From: a virus
DNA length: 43,419 nt
Virus record (IMG/VR): IMGVR_UViG_3300020121_000419
Location: 1 to 43,419 of that record
Reading direction: 5' to 3' (one strand)
Positions within the stretch are counted from its first letter, which is position 1. The number at the start of each line of letters is the position of its first letter. The notes under the pieces were generated by a model. That model was not told the DNA's origin, ran no database searches, and saw nothing but the letters and a program-made list of their open reading frames with translations. Shown here piece by piece: positions 24,153 through 30,803 of this stretch. Position numbers and translations under genes: made by a program.

Positions 24153-24434
24153 ATGGCACGCACTCTCACCCCACCCTACGCCGTCAGCGTCACGCTGCCG
24201 GCCAACGTCTACCGCACGCACGGCGCAGATCTCCGCTCCGCGCTTCGCGGGGCGCTCGATGGGTTCACCACTGCTCGCCTCGTCACCGTCAAACGTGGCG
24301 ACTTCGACATCGAAATCGGCCTCAACGCTGCCGTGTCGATGGACTTTCTCGGCGATGTGGCCTTCTGGCAGCACGCCGTCGAGGACGTGCTCGCCGACGC
24401 CGGTCTCAATCCAGAGACCGGCGAGGTGGACTGA
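24153..24434 (+). CDS. 93-residue protein of unknown function
   Basis: GGAGG 10 nt before ATG 24153. YAVSVTLPANVYRTHGADLR then FDIEIGLNAAVSMDFLGDV: ferredoxin-like alternation of strands and helices. The junction GGACTGATCTCATG (24142-24155) is repeated exactly at the next gene start (24428-24441). Confidence 0.55.
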   Translation: MARTLTPPYAVSVTLPANVYRTHGADLRSALRGALDGFTTARLVTVKRGDFDIEIGLNAAVSMDFLGDVAFWQHAVEDVLADAGLNPETGEVD

Positions 24435-24438
24435 TCTC

Positions 24439-24612
24439 ATGCCCCGCAATCCCATACGCACAGTGCACACCGACCCGGCGCCGGCCAACCAGACGTGCGA
24501 CCGCTGCGGCCAACCGGCCACGGTCGCGCAATGGTGGTACCGCAACAACGCCGACGACCGGCACGGTCCGGTCGTCACCCTGCGCTGCGACGCGCATCGC
24601 GAGGCCGCATGA
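24439..24612 (+). CDS. 57-residue zinc-finger peptide
   Basis: C20-DR-C23 and C50-DAH53 (TCDRCGQPATVAQWWYRNN ... LRCDAHREAA) give a CxxC-CxxH site, a pattern often seen in small phage proteins of actinobacterial hosts. Start ATG 24439; stop overlaps the next start (ATGA). Confidence 0.6.
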   Translation: MPRNPIRTVHTDPAPANQTCDRCGQPATVAQWWYRNNADDRHGPVVTLRCDAHREAA

Positions 24613-25226
24613 GCCAGGCAGCATGGTCCTTCGCGCACTACACGTGCGGTCACCAGACCCCGGTGCGCGGCTACGACCGGCACGTCAACGACCTGTGCCC
24701 GACCTGCCAGCGCCTCGTGCCAGCCATCGCGCAATGGTTCGCGGCCGACTACCGCGAGAACGTGACCACCGAGGCGTGGCTCGAAACCCGCTACCGCAAC
24801 GCGCAGCCAGACTATGCGAACGGCTGCGCGACCCACGACTTCCTCGACGCCAACGAGTGCATGGCTGCCGCGTTCGAAGCCATCCTCGGCCACGCGCCTG
24901 AGCCGGCCAGCGACGGCGACACGGCGCTCTGGAACGCGGCATGGAACATCGCCAAGCCCAAGTACCTGACCGCCAGCGATGGCGAGTGCCAGGCATGGGA
25001 CGCCGCGCTACTGACCTGCGACAACGACCTGCCTACGATCCGCGCCTGGCGCGGCCATCAGGGCCCACAGGCCGGACCCGTGGTGTGGTCCGACCTGCTG
25101 GTGCGACTCAACACAACTGAGACGGTCGAAGCCCTCGATGCGCTAGGCCAACGCGAGACGATCCCCGGCCCCGGCTGGTCATACGGCAAGTCACCACTTC
25201 AACGGCTCAAGGAGGAGACCCGATGA
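24609..25226 (+). CDS. 205-residue protein with N-terminal zinc ribbon
   Basis: ATG 24609. YTCGHQTPVRG (C13, H15) and LCPTCQRLV (C30, C33) form a ribbon. The rest is helical with Trp-rich spots (ALWNAAWNIAKPKYL, GPGWSYGKSPLQRL). No family recognised. Confidence 0.6.
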   Translation: MSQAAWSFAHYTCGHQTPVRGYDRHVNDLCPTCQRLVPAIAQWFAADYRENVTTEAWLETRYRNAQPDYANGCATHDFLDANECMAAAFEAILGHAPEPASDGDTALWNAAWNIAKPKYLTASDGECQAWDAALLTCDNDLPTIRAWRGHQGPQAGPVVWSDLLVRLNTTETVEALDALGQRETIPGPGWSYGKSPLQRLKEETR

Positions 25227-25372
25227 GCACCATTCCCCGCGACGTCCTCGAGCGCGAGACGCGCCGCCAGATCATGGACATCGACGACCCCAAGATCCAG
25301 GACGCGCTCTTCAGCCTGCTGGCGCTGATTCACCAAGTCGGCGAGGAACTCCCGCGAAAGACACCCCAGTGA
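25223..25372 (+). CDS. 49-residue helical protein
   Basis: ATG 25223 with AGGAGAC 3 nt upstream, overlapping both neighbours (ATGA, GTGA). MSTIPRDVLERETRRQIMDI then ALFSLLALIHQVGEELP. No family recognised. Confidence 0.6.
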   Translation: MSTIPRDVLERETRRQIMDIDDPKIQDALFSLLALIHQVGEELPRKTPQ

Positions 25373-25653
25373 CCGCCGTGTGGTACGCCGAGATCGACAC
25401 GCCGCACTTCACGTTCTTCGCCGCTGGCGCGAGCAAAAACCAGGCGCATCAGGCGGTCATGAACGCCTGGCATTTCCACTGTGAACAGACCGGCGCGGAC
25501 CCGCTGTACGTCTCACCCGACGACGTGCAGGTTCACCGCCTCGTGCTCGGCCAGGGCTATCGCGACGAATCGGCCCAGCCGCTCGGCGCGCCAGCCATGG
25601 CCGACGGCATGAACACGGCTCGCGTCAAGCGCGAGGCGAGACAAACACGATGA
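25369..25653 (+). CDS. 94-residue protein of unknown function
   Basis: GTG 25369 in a GTGA overlap. WYAEIDTPHFTFFAAGASKN then AVMNAWHFHCEQTG resembles small phage proteins with one sheet and one helix. C-terminus basic. No family recognised. Confidence 0.55.
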   Translation: MTAVWYAEIDTPHFTFFAAGASKNQAHQAVMNAWHFHCEQTGADPLYVSPDDVQVHRLVLGQGYRDESAQPLGAPAMADGMNTARVKREARQTR

Positions 25654-25835
25654 TGGCCGCTGAATTGCTCGCCTGGCGCACGGCTCACGACCTGACCCTC
25701 GATCAGGTCGCGAGCATGCTCGAGGTCTCAAGGATGACCGTATGGAAGTGGGAGCAGGGCCGGCATGCCATCCCCCGCACCGTCAAGCTGGCGCTCTGGG
25801 CTATCGATCACGGCGCGCTGGAGGCCGTACACTAA
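25650..25835 (+). CDS. Small HTH (Xre-type) DNA-binding protein
   Basis: 61 aa. LLAWRTAHDLTLDQVASMLE, then VSRMTVWKWEQGRHAIPRTV is a clear helix-turn-helix (DQVASMLEVSRMTVWKWEQG). It is only the DNA-binding domain, so it may need a partner or act as a small repressor or Cro. It is the only recognisable classical regulator in the window. Last gene of the plus block. Confidence 0.85.
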   Translation: MMAAELLAWRTAHDLTLDQVASMLEVSRMTVWKWEQGRHAIPRTVKLALWAIDHGALEAVH

Positions 25836-25876
25836 CTGCGGGTTCGCAGCCACCCCAACGCGCGAGGTCTCGCAAG

Positions 25877-25906
25877 CACCCCCGTCTGAGGAGTCGGGGG
25901 TGTTTT
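25877..25906 (+). terminator. Intrinsic terminator of the plus-strand block
   Basis: CACCCCCG (25877-25884) pairs with CGGGGGTG (25895-25902), 10-nt loop, then TTTT (25903-25906). It separates the plus block from the convergent terminase gene ending at 25912. Confidence 0.88.
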
Positions 25907-25911
25907 GCGTC

Positions 25912-27273
25912 TTAGAAGAATCGCACCTCGAACTCGTTCACGAGCAGGTCGGTGATCGCCCACACGCGCGCGTCCAGGCGGTCAGGGCTCGCGTCACCCG
26001 AGTCAGGGATCCACGAGCACAGCTGGTCCTCGAGTGCCTCCAGCACGCCCACGTGGTGCACGCGCCCCTGCTCGTCGAGCGCTGACACGGGCTCGGCCCG
26101 CGCACGTTTGCCACGGCTCGCGTTGACCAGTAGCACCGGCGCGGTGTCCTCAACGGCTCGAATCGTGGCCGCGACCATCTCGCCACCGAAGTTGCGCTCA
26201 GCGACGATGCGGTCGGCTTCGAGCGAGTGGAAAAGGTGCACAGCTCGACGTGCCCAGCGCTCGGGCGACAGCCGCTCGCTGACGTCGGCAAGGATGTATC
26301 CGTGCCCATCCAGCGACTTGCCAGCGGCCACGATGCCGCACTCAGCATGACCCTCCTCGCTGCCACCTGACGGGTCGATCGCCACCACGACCCGCACCAA
26401 GTCTGGCGCTTTGGCCACGCGGTTGCGATCCAGCATTTCCCGCGTCCAGAGGGCCCCTGGGACGTCGCTCAGCCACTCGGCCTCCAACTCCTGCCTGCCA
26501 AGCCGCGTGCCACCGTAGCGGTCGTACAGACGCTTCCTGGCGATCTCTGACAGGAACGGGTTGTCCTTGGTGCTGGCCACCGTGAGCGCCGTGGTGCGCT
26601 GCTTGGCGATGTCCTGCACGAACTGGCGCGCCTTGGGCGTGGTCGTGGCCACCGCTCGAGGGTGGTGGCCGAGGCGCAGGCCGAACTGCGCCTGCTCCCA
26701 GCTTTCCTGATTCCACAGCGCGAGCTCGTCGGCCCACAGCATCGACCACTGCGGCCCGTTCCAGCGCGCCGGCTCCTCGGCGCCCATGAATTTCACGTAC
26801 CCGCCGCGCCAGTGGCGCGCCTCGCCTAGCGAACGGTTGTAGGCGACGAACTGGCGGCGGCCGATGGTGATCAGCCCCGACGCGCCCTCGGCACACACGT
26901 CCCGCGCATCGGCCGCTGTCGGTGCGCCTACCCCCACGCGCGCCTGCTCGCCGAACTCGTTCAGGTGATCCAGCACCGCCTGCGCGCCGGCGCGCGTCTT
27001 GCCCGAGCCGCGCCCGGCGAGGATCAGCCAGACGTCCCAGTCAGTCTGCGGCGGGATCTGGTGCGGCAACGGCTTCCAGCGTGATGCTAGATCCTGAGCC
27101 GTCTGCTGCAGCTTCGACTGGTCGGAAGCCGGCGAGTAGTCGAATGAGGCGGTCAGTTTCGGTGCCCAGCAGTACGGCAACGTCTCCGGCGCTCTGTTTC
27201 GCAACCCAACTTTGTTGAGTTGTGGCCTGAAGTTGAGCGCGTAGCGCTGTGACGAGGTCGGCAACGAGGTCAA
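25912..27273 (-). CDS. terL: Terminase large subunit
   Basis: 453 aa. Walker A LAGRGSGKT (85-93), Walker B-like MLWADE, coupling TTTPKA, and nuclease acidic residues in VVVAIDPSGGSEEGH, VAERNFGGEM and RLDARVW. It packages DNA by ATP hydrolysis and cuts concatemers. The start is TTG at 27273 with GGAGG 9 nt upstream; the only other in-frame alternative before the conserved core is TTG at 27204. This gives a 233-nt overlap with the small subunit in another frame, unusually long. Confidence 0.93.
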   Translation of the reverse strand: MTSLPTSSQRYALNFRPQLNKVGLRNRAPETLPYCWAPKLTASFDYSPASDQSKLQQTAQDLASRWKPLPHQIPPQTDWDVWLILAGRGSGKTRAGAQAVLDHLNEFGEQARVGVGAPTAADARDVCAEGASGLITIGRRQFVAYNRSLGEARHWRGGYVKFMGAEEPARWNGPQWSMLWADELALWNQESWEQAQFGLRLGHHPRAVATTTPKARQFVQDIAKQRTTALTVASTKDNPFLSEIARKRLYDRYGGTRLGRQELEAEWLSDVPGALWTREMLDRNRVAKAPDLVRVVVAIDPSGGSEEGHAECGIVAAGKSLDGHGYILADVSERLSPERWARRAVHLFHSLEADRIVAERNFGGEMVAATIRAVEDTAPVLLVNASRGKRARAEPVSALDEQGRVHHVGVLEALEDQLCSWIPDSGDASPDRLDARVWAITDLLVNEFEVRFF

Positions 27274-27487
27274 AGATCATCGCCTCCAGGATGACGGGGT
27301 CGCGTGCGCGCGTGCGTAGGCGTGGTGCATAGCGCCGTGCAAGCCCCTTGTTGTGGGCAGATACCCAACGCGAGATAACCGACTTGTCGATGCCCTTCGC
27401 ACGTGACACCTCACCGATGGTCATGCCCGTGAGCACCATGGCCACGGCCTCCGACCGCTCCTCGTCAGCGTGGACCTTTCCATGCAC
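27041..27487 (-). CDS. terS: Terminase small subunit
   Basis: 148 aa from GTG at 27487. RSEAVAMVLTGMTIGEVSRA followed by GIDKSVISRWVSAH is an HTH that would bind the packaging site. The middle helices (IFDLVADLVTALRAQLQA) fit the oligomerisation region. Its C-terminal 77 codons overlap the large subunit. Confidence 0.75.
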   Translation of the reverse strand: MHGKVHADEERSEAVAMVLTGMTIGEVSRAKGIDKSVISRWVSAHNKGLARRYAPRLRTRARDPVILEAMIFDLVADLVTALRAQLQATTQQSWVAKQSAGDVAVLLGTETDRLIRLLAGFRPVEAAADGSGSSITLEAVAAPDPAAD

Positions 27488-27499
27488 GGCGCTAGTGTC

Positions 27500-27967
27500 T
27501 CACGTCCGCTGCAGCAGCATCAGCTTGCCGGATTTGTTGAGCCCACACGGCTCCCAACCAGCTGCGATAAAGCATTGCCCTGGCAGTGCCCGCCTCGAGC
27601 GCCGGCGGCGCGTTTCCTCGGCATCGACGTATGTGAAGTGACGCTCGCCCGGCCAGCGTCCATCGGCGAGCGAGTCCGCTTCGCGAATCAAGTCCGACGA
27701 CAGGATGTGCGGGTCAGCGGTCTCGTTACGGAAGATGGTGCAGCACACGCCGACCTGCTTGTCGAAACGCTCCATGTTGTTCTTGACCCACACGAACAGC
27801 GCGTTGGCGTTCAGCGTGAGCAGCACCATGTTGAAGCCGGGCCCGACGAAGTTGAAGTTGCCCGGCCGTCGGAACTCGAAGTTCTTCTTGGCTGAGTAGT
27901 GTCGCTTGTACAACTCGAATGCTCGCGGATCGGCACGGTGGGTACCGAGCCAGTTACCGTCAATCAC
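27500..27967 (-). CDS. Mom-like / GNAT-type phage DNA modification candidate
   Basis: 155 aa from GTG at 27967, overlapping the methyltransferase stop by 8 nt. ALFVWVKNNMERFDKQVGVC, CTIFRNET, SSDLIREADSLADGRWPGER, HFTYVDAEE, PGQCFIAAGWEPCG: this set (RNE, LIREA, TYVD, AGW.xCG) is a recurrent phage family that I associate with Mom-like acyltransferase folds. Mu Mom carbamoylmethylates adenine. Its place between C5 methyltransferase and terminase fits DNA modification, but the activity is an inference. Confidence 0.6.
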   Translation of the reverse strand: MIDGNWLGTHRADPRAFELYKRHYSAKKNFEFRRPGNFNFVGPGFNMVLLTLNANALFVWVKNNMERFDKQVGVCCTIFRNETADPHILSSDLIREADSLADGRWPGERHFTYVDAEETRRRRSRRALPGQCFIAAGWEPCGLNKSGKLMLLQRT

Positions 27968-29150
27968 TGTCTGCCCAGACTAGCCGGTAGCCCAGCCATT
28001 GCGCCACCGGCGTGGCCACGGCGTTGCCCAGCATGCGGTAGCGATGCGCATCGGCGATCACCTTGCCATCCACCTCGACGTTGGTCCAGCCATCCGGAAA
28101 ACCCTGCAGCCGCTCGCACTCCAGCGGTGTCAGCCGCCGCACACCACCGATCAAGTTGTGCGTGCGGAAGTTGTGGCTGCCCTCGTGCGTCCACGTCTTC
28201 TGCTCGCGCGTGCTGATCGGATCGGCGACCACGAAGTTGTCGTTACCATCCCCGCGGCCAGCGCTCCAGCCGTGGTGGCCGTCGCTGGCGCGCAGCGGAT
28301 ACGCGACGAAGTTCTCTGACTCGATGTCCATGCGATAGCCCGTCGCACGCGCCACAAGCGGGCGTGCCATGCCCTCATCCAGCTGCGAGCCCGCGATCAG
28401 GCCGCTATCGTCTCCAGCGCCGTCTGCAGTCGCGTCGGCAGGATCTTCCCCCGCCGCCTGGCGCGGCGCAGGATGCCCGCCGCAGCTTTGGCAGACACCA
28501 AGTACCTGCTCGGCACGTCGCCGATCTGCAGCACATCCGACAATGAAGACCCGACGACGACGTTGGGGCGTTCCGAACCATCGCGCATCCAGCACTCGCC
28601 ACGCCACGCCGAACCCGAGGTCAGCCAGACCCCCGAGAACCGTACCGAAGTCGCGTCCACGGTGGGAGCTAAGGAGTCCTGGAACATTCTCAATGACGCA
28701 CCATCGTGGCCGCAGCTCGGACACAATCCGCTGGAATTCATACCAGAGACCGCTGCGCTCGCCGGATAGACCGGCCCGCTTGCCTGCCAGCGAGACATCC
28801 TGACACGGGAAGCCTCCGAAAATAAGTCCAACTGATTCCACACACCCGCCAGCGCGCTCGGCTCGGCGATGACCATCACCGGCGGTGTCGCCTCGCCGCC
28901 CACGCGATGATCGAACGCGCTCATGGTCGGCGCGACCTCCTGCTCGCGCCAGGTCTCGGCCTCCGTCGAGGAGTGTGGCCGCATCGATTTTGTGAACATC
29001 GTCAAGGCGCTGTACCTCTGGCCAATGGTGCGCAAGCACCACGTTACACCACGGATCGTTTTCGACCTGCAGGATAGTCTCGATGCCGGCCATCTGGAAG
29101 CCGTACTCGAGCCCGCCGATCCCGCTGAACAGGCTGATGGCCCTAATCAT
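27960..29150 (-). CDS. DNA (cytosine-5) methyltransferase
   Basis: 396 aa from ATG 29150. Motif I FSGIGGLEYGF (8-18), motif IV GFPCQDVS with catalytic Cys116, motif VI VIENVPG, motif VIII GTPQRRRRVFIVG, motif IX RRLTPLECERLQGFPDGWT, motif X RMLGNAVATPVAQWLG: all key motifs present. Residues 62-106 are an Arg/Gly-rich insert not usual for the family and lie within a second reading frame in use. No cognate restriction enzyme is seen, so an orphan protective enzyme is likely. Confidence 0.93.
   Translation of the reverse strand: MIRAISLFSGIGGLEYGFQMAGIETILQVENDPWCNVVLAHHWPEVQRLDDVHKIDAATLLDGGRDLARAGGRADHERVRSSRGRRGDTAGDGHRRAERAGGCVESVGLIFGGFPCQDVSLAGKRAGLSGERSGLWYEFQRIVSELRPRWCVIENVPGLLSSHRGRDFGTVLGGLADLGFGVAWRVLDARWFGTPQRRRRVFIVGCAADRRRAEQVLGVCQSCGGHPAPRQAAGEDPADATADGAGDDSGLIAGSQLDEGMARPLVARATGYRMDIESENFVAYPLRASDGHHGWSAGRGDGNDNFVVADPISTREQKTWTHEGSHNFRTHNLIGGVRRLTPLECERLQGFPDGWTNVEVDGKVIADAHRYRMLGNAVATPVAQWLGYRLVWADSD
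28397..28924 (-). CDS. Gene nested in the methyltransferase, other frame
   Basis: 175 aa from ATG 28924, with AGGAGGT 11 nt upstream. FSEASRVRMSRWQASGP, LCPSCGHDGASLRMFQDSL, SAWRGECWMRDGSERPN and SSLSDVLQIGDVPSRYLVSA then GILRRARRRGK look like a real conserved phage protein; I recall similar proteins next to phage C5 methyltransferases. It has a CxxC pair and a basic C-terminus. The whole gene lies inside the methyltransferase ORF. Function unknown. Confidence 0.6.
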   Translation of the reverse strand: MSAFDHRVGGEATPPVMVIAEPSALAGVWNQLDLFSEASRVRMSRWQASGPVYPASAAVSGMNSSGLCPSCGHDGASLRMFQDSLAPTVDATSVRFSGVWLTSGSAWRGECWMRDGSERPNVVVGSSLSDVLQIGDVPSRYLVSAKAAAGILRRARRRGKILPTRLQTALETIAA

Positions 29151-29379
29151 CCAGCCACTGCCTGCGCCGCTTGCCTTTGCCCTGCAGCAGCCACAACTCG
29201 CGCAGCAAATCGGAGCGATAGCGCTGCGTCTGCTCGCGCTGCTCGTGCAGCTCACCCACGCGGATCCAGTTGCGGCGCTGGTACGCCTCACGCGCCCACT
29301 CTTCCAGGCGCACCATGTCCATCGCCAGCTGCGCAATCTCCATCCTCAGGTCCATGCTCGTTTCGACCGTCGTCTTCAT
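29143..29379 (-). CDS. 78-residue coiled-coil protein
   Basis: ATG 29379 in an ATGA overlap with the nuclease stop. Entirely helical and charged (MDLRMEIAQLAMDMVRLEEW, ELHEQREQTQRYRSDLLREL), ending basic KGKRRRQWLDD. No family recognised. Confidence 0.65.
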   Translation of the reverse strand: MKTTVETSMDLRMEIAQLAMDMVRLEEWAREAYQRRNWIRVGELHEQREQTQRYRSDLLRELWLLQGKGKRRRQWLDD

Positions 29380-30116
29380 GCCGCGATGTCATCCTCGAAG
29401 TCGGCGTGGGCCCCAGACTCGAACAGGTGGTAGCGACCCTTGCACCTGCACCGCCAGTCCTGGTTCTCGATGGCGCGATGGATGCGCAGCGCTTCGCTGA
29501 ATGCTTTCTCGATCTGGGCGCCCGTACGCGTGGCGTCGATGATCTGCACCGGCGCTGGCACACGCGGCAGCACCACGAACTTGAACTCGGGCATCTGCCC
29601 GTACTCATCCGTGTACGCCTGCGAGTAGACCGCCGGCTGGAACAACTGCTGGTCAGCTTTGCTCTTGGTCCAGCCGTACGCGGCGGTTTTGAAATCGTAG
29701 ATGACACCCCTCCCCCACAGGTCGCAATACCCGACGAACGGAATCTTGAACTCCGGCCAGGTGACCGCGATGAGCCGCTCCGGAACACCGTCGAGGTGCA
29801 GCTCGCGCACCATCTCCAGAATCTGCAGGCCGCGCGAACGGAGCGCCGGCAGCAATGGGTACAGCGTCTTGTCCAGCGTCGCGAGGTACTGCTTCCACGT
29901 CTTCAGAAACTTCTGCTCGTCATCCTCGCCGCGGAATTGCGCCTCCAGTCCGGCGTGCACCGCAAGCCCGAACAAGCGCTCCGGTGCCGGAGGCGGATCG
30001 ATGTGGAGCACGTAACGCTCGTAGTAGAGCACCGGGCACAAGCTGTACGCCGTCAATTGTGAAGGCGACAGATGACTCGGAAAATAATTACCAGCTGCGT
30101 CGATCACAGGGCCCAT
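29376..30116 (-). CDS. RecB / Cas4-like PD-(D/E)xK nuclease
   Basis: 246 aa. SHLSPSQLTAYSLCPVLYYE at the N-terminus and GLAVHAGLEAQ match PD-(D/E)xK family opening; catalytic core GYCD132LWGRGVIYD141FK143, and QPAVYSQAYTDEYGQMPEF the later helix with the Q..xY motif. A C-terminal Cys pair (WRCRCKG) may be part of an iron-sulphur or zinc site as in Cas4-type enzymes, though the full four-Cys set is not evident. Likely acts in recombination or end processing. Confidence 0.85.
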   Translation of the reverse strand: MGPVIDAAGNYFPSHLSPSQLTAYSLCPVLYYERYVLHIDPPPAPERLFGLAVHAGLEAQFRGEDDEQKFLKTWKQYLATLDKTLYPLLPALRSRGLQILEMVRELHLDGVPERLIAVTWPEFKIPFVGYCDLWGRGVIYDFKTAAYGWTKSKADQQLFQPAVYSQAYTDEYGQMPEFKFVVLPRVPAPVQIIDATRTGAQIEKAFSEALRIHRAIENQDWRCRCKGRYHLFESGAHADFEDDIAA

Positions 30117-30568
30117 GCGAATCCATCTACTCCGTCAATCCACGTGATAACCGGTTCTGGCGGCGTGACCGGTTCTGGTGTGTGTTTGCTCCATTGCCGT
30201 GCGTCGGGGCACGTCGTGAAATGACTGATCGCCGTGCGTTGTCCGTCTACCACGTCGTACGGATTCCGCTTGGCGTTGACCGTCTTGCCCCACCAGATTG
30301 CCTGGCCACACGAGCGACAGCTCACGATGCGCGCGTTGGGATTTATGGCGATCTCTGGTCCATGACGCGGCAGCCCAAGTGCCTCTGCGCGCTGCATGCT
30401 GTCCACGAAATAGCACCCTCGCTCAGCGATACATTGCTCGGGTTTTTTGCACATTGACGAGCCCCATAGCCACCAATCCCCCTGGCACAACAACATCGCC
30501 TCGATCATCTCGGGATCGGTGTCCTCGGTCGGGTACGGCAGCCAGCGAGTTCTCACCCTCCCTCCCAT
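30104..30568 (-). CDS. Zinc-ribbon phage protein
   Basis: 154 aa. VSCRSCGQAIWWGKTVNAKR then NPYDVVDG and HFTTCPDARQW is a recurrent phage pattern (C-x2-C-G-x-I-x-W ... K-R-x-P-x-D ... H-F-x-x-C). N-terminal half has CKKPEQCIAERGCYFVD, Cys-rich. The start at 30568 lies within the long hairpin 30564-30623; a later ATG (about 30503) is possible. Confidence 0.65.
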   Translation of the reverse strand: MGGRVRTRWLPYPTEDTDPEMIEAMLLCQGDWWLWGSSMCKKPEQCIAERGCYFVDSMQRAEALGLPRHGPEIAINPNARIVSCRSCGQAIWWGKTVNAKRNPYDVVDGQRTAISHFTTCPDARQWSKHTPEPVTPPEPVITWIDGVDGFAWAL

Positions 30569-30623
30569 CTGGGGTACCGTTCTCTTCTCTCTCTAAAGAG
30601 AGAACGAGTACCCCCTAGATGGG
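30564..30623. repeat. 60-bp imperfect palindrome beside primase gene
   Basis: Three nested arms pair in order: CCCATCT with AGATGGG, GGGGTAC with GTACCCC, GTTCTCT with AGAGAAC. Total 21 bp with 1-2-nt bulges and a 13-nt apical loop. It can be a cruciform, or an RNA hairpin at the start of the gene at 30568. Confidence 0.75.
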
Positions 30624-30624
30624 T

Positions 30625-30776
30625 AGAGTCCAATCTCAGCGTGGGCGTCTTTGGACACTTTTTCGGGCACCCGATGTCCAAAGCCGGAAACCCTGGACAT
30701 CTGGCCTTGAACTCTGGACATCTGAGCGTGGGTAAAGCGTGTCCAGAGTGGTCGATGTGAGATTGGACTCTGGACA
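30625..30776. repeat. Iteron-like repeat field, candidate replication origin
   Basis: TGGACA or its complement occurs six times (30652, 30675, 30694, 30715, 30740, 30771). A perfect 14-bp inverted repeat AGAGTCCAATCTCA joins 30625-30638 with 30758-30771. ACTCTGGACA (30711-30720) and TGTCCAGAGT (30740-30749) form another. GGGTAGAGTC is repeated at 30621 and 30796. It abuts the primase-helicase gene end, a place where phage origins are often found. Confidence 0.6.
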
Positions 30777-30803
30777 TTTCGGCTACTTCGGCCATGGGTA
30801 GAG

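Noticed and set aside
28923-30062. 379-codon plus-strand frame opposite the nuclease and methyltransferase
   Set aside because: Antisense shadow of three minus-strand genes with clear motifs; low-complexity composition.
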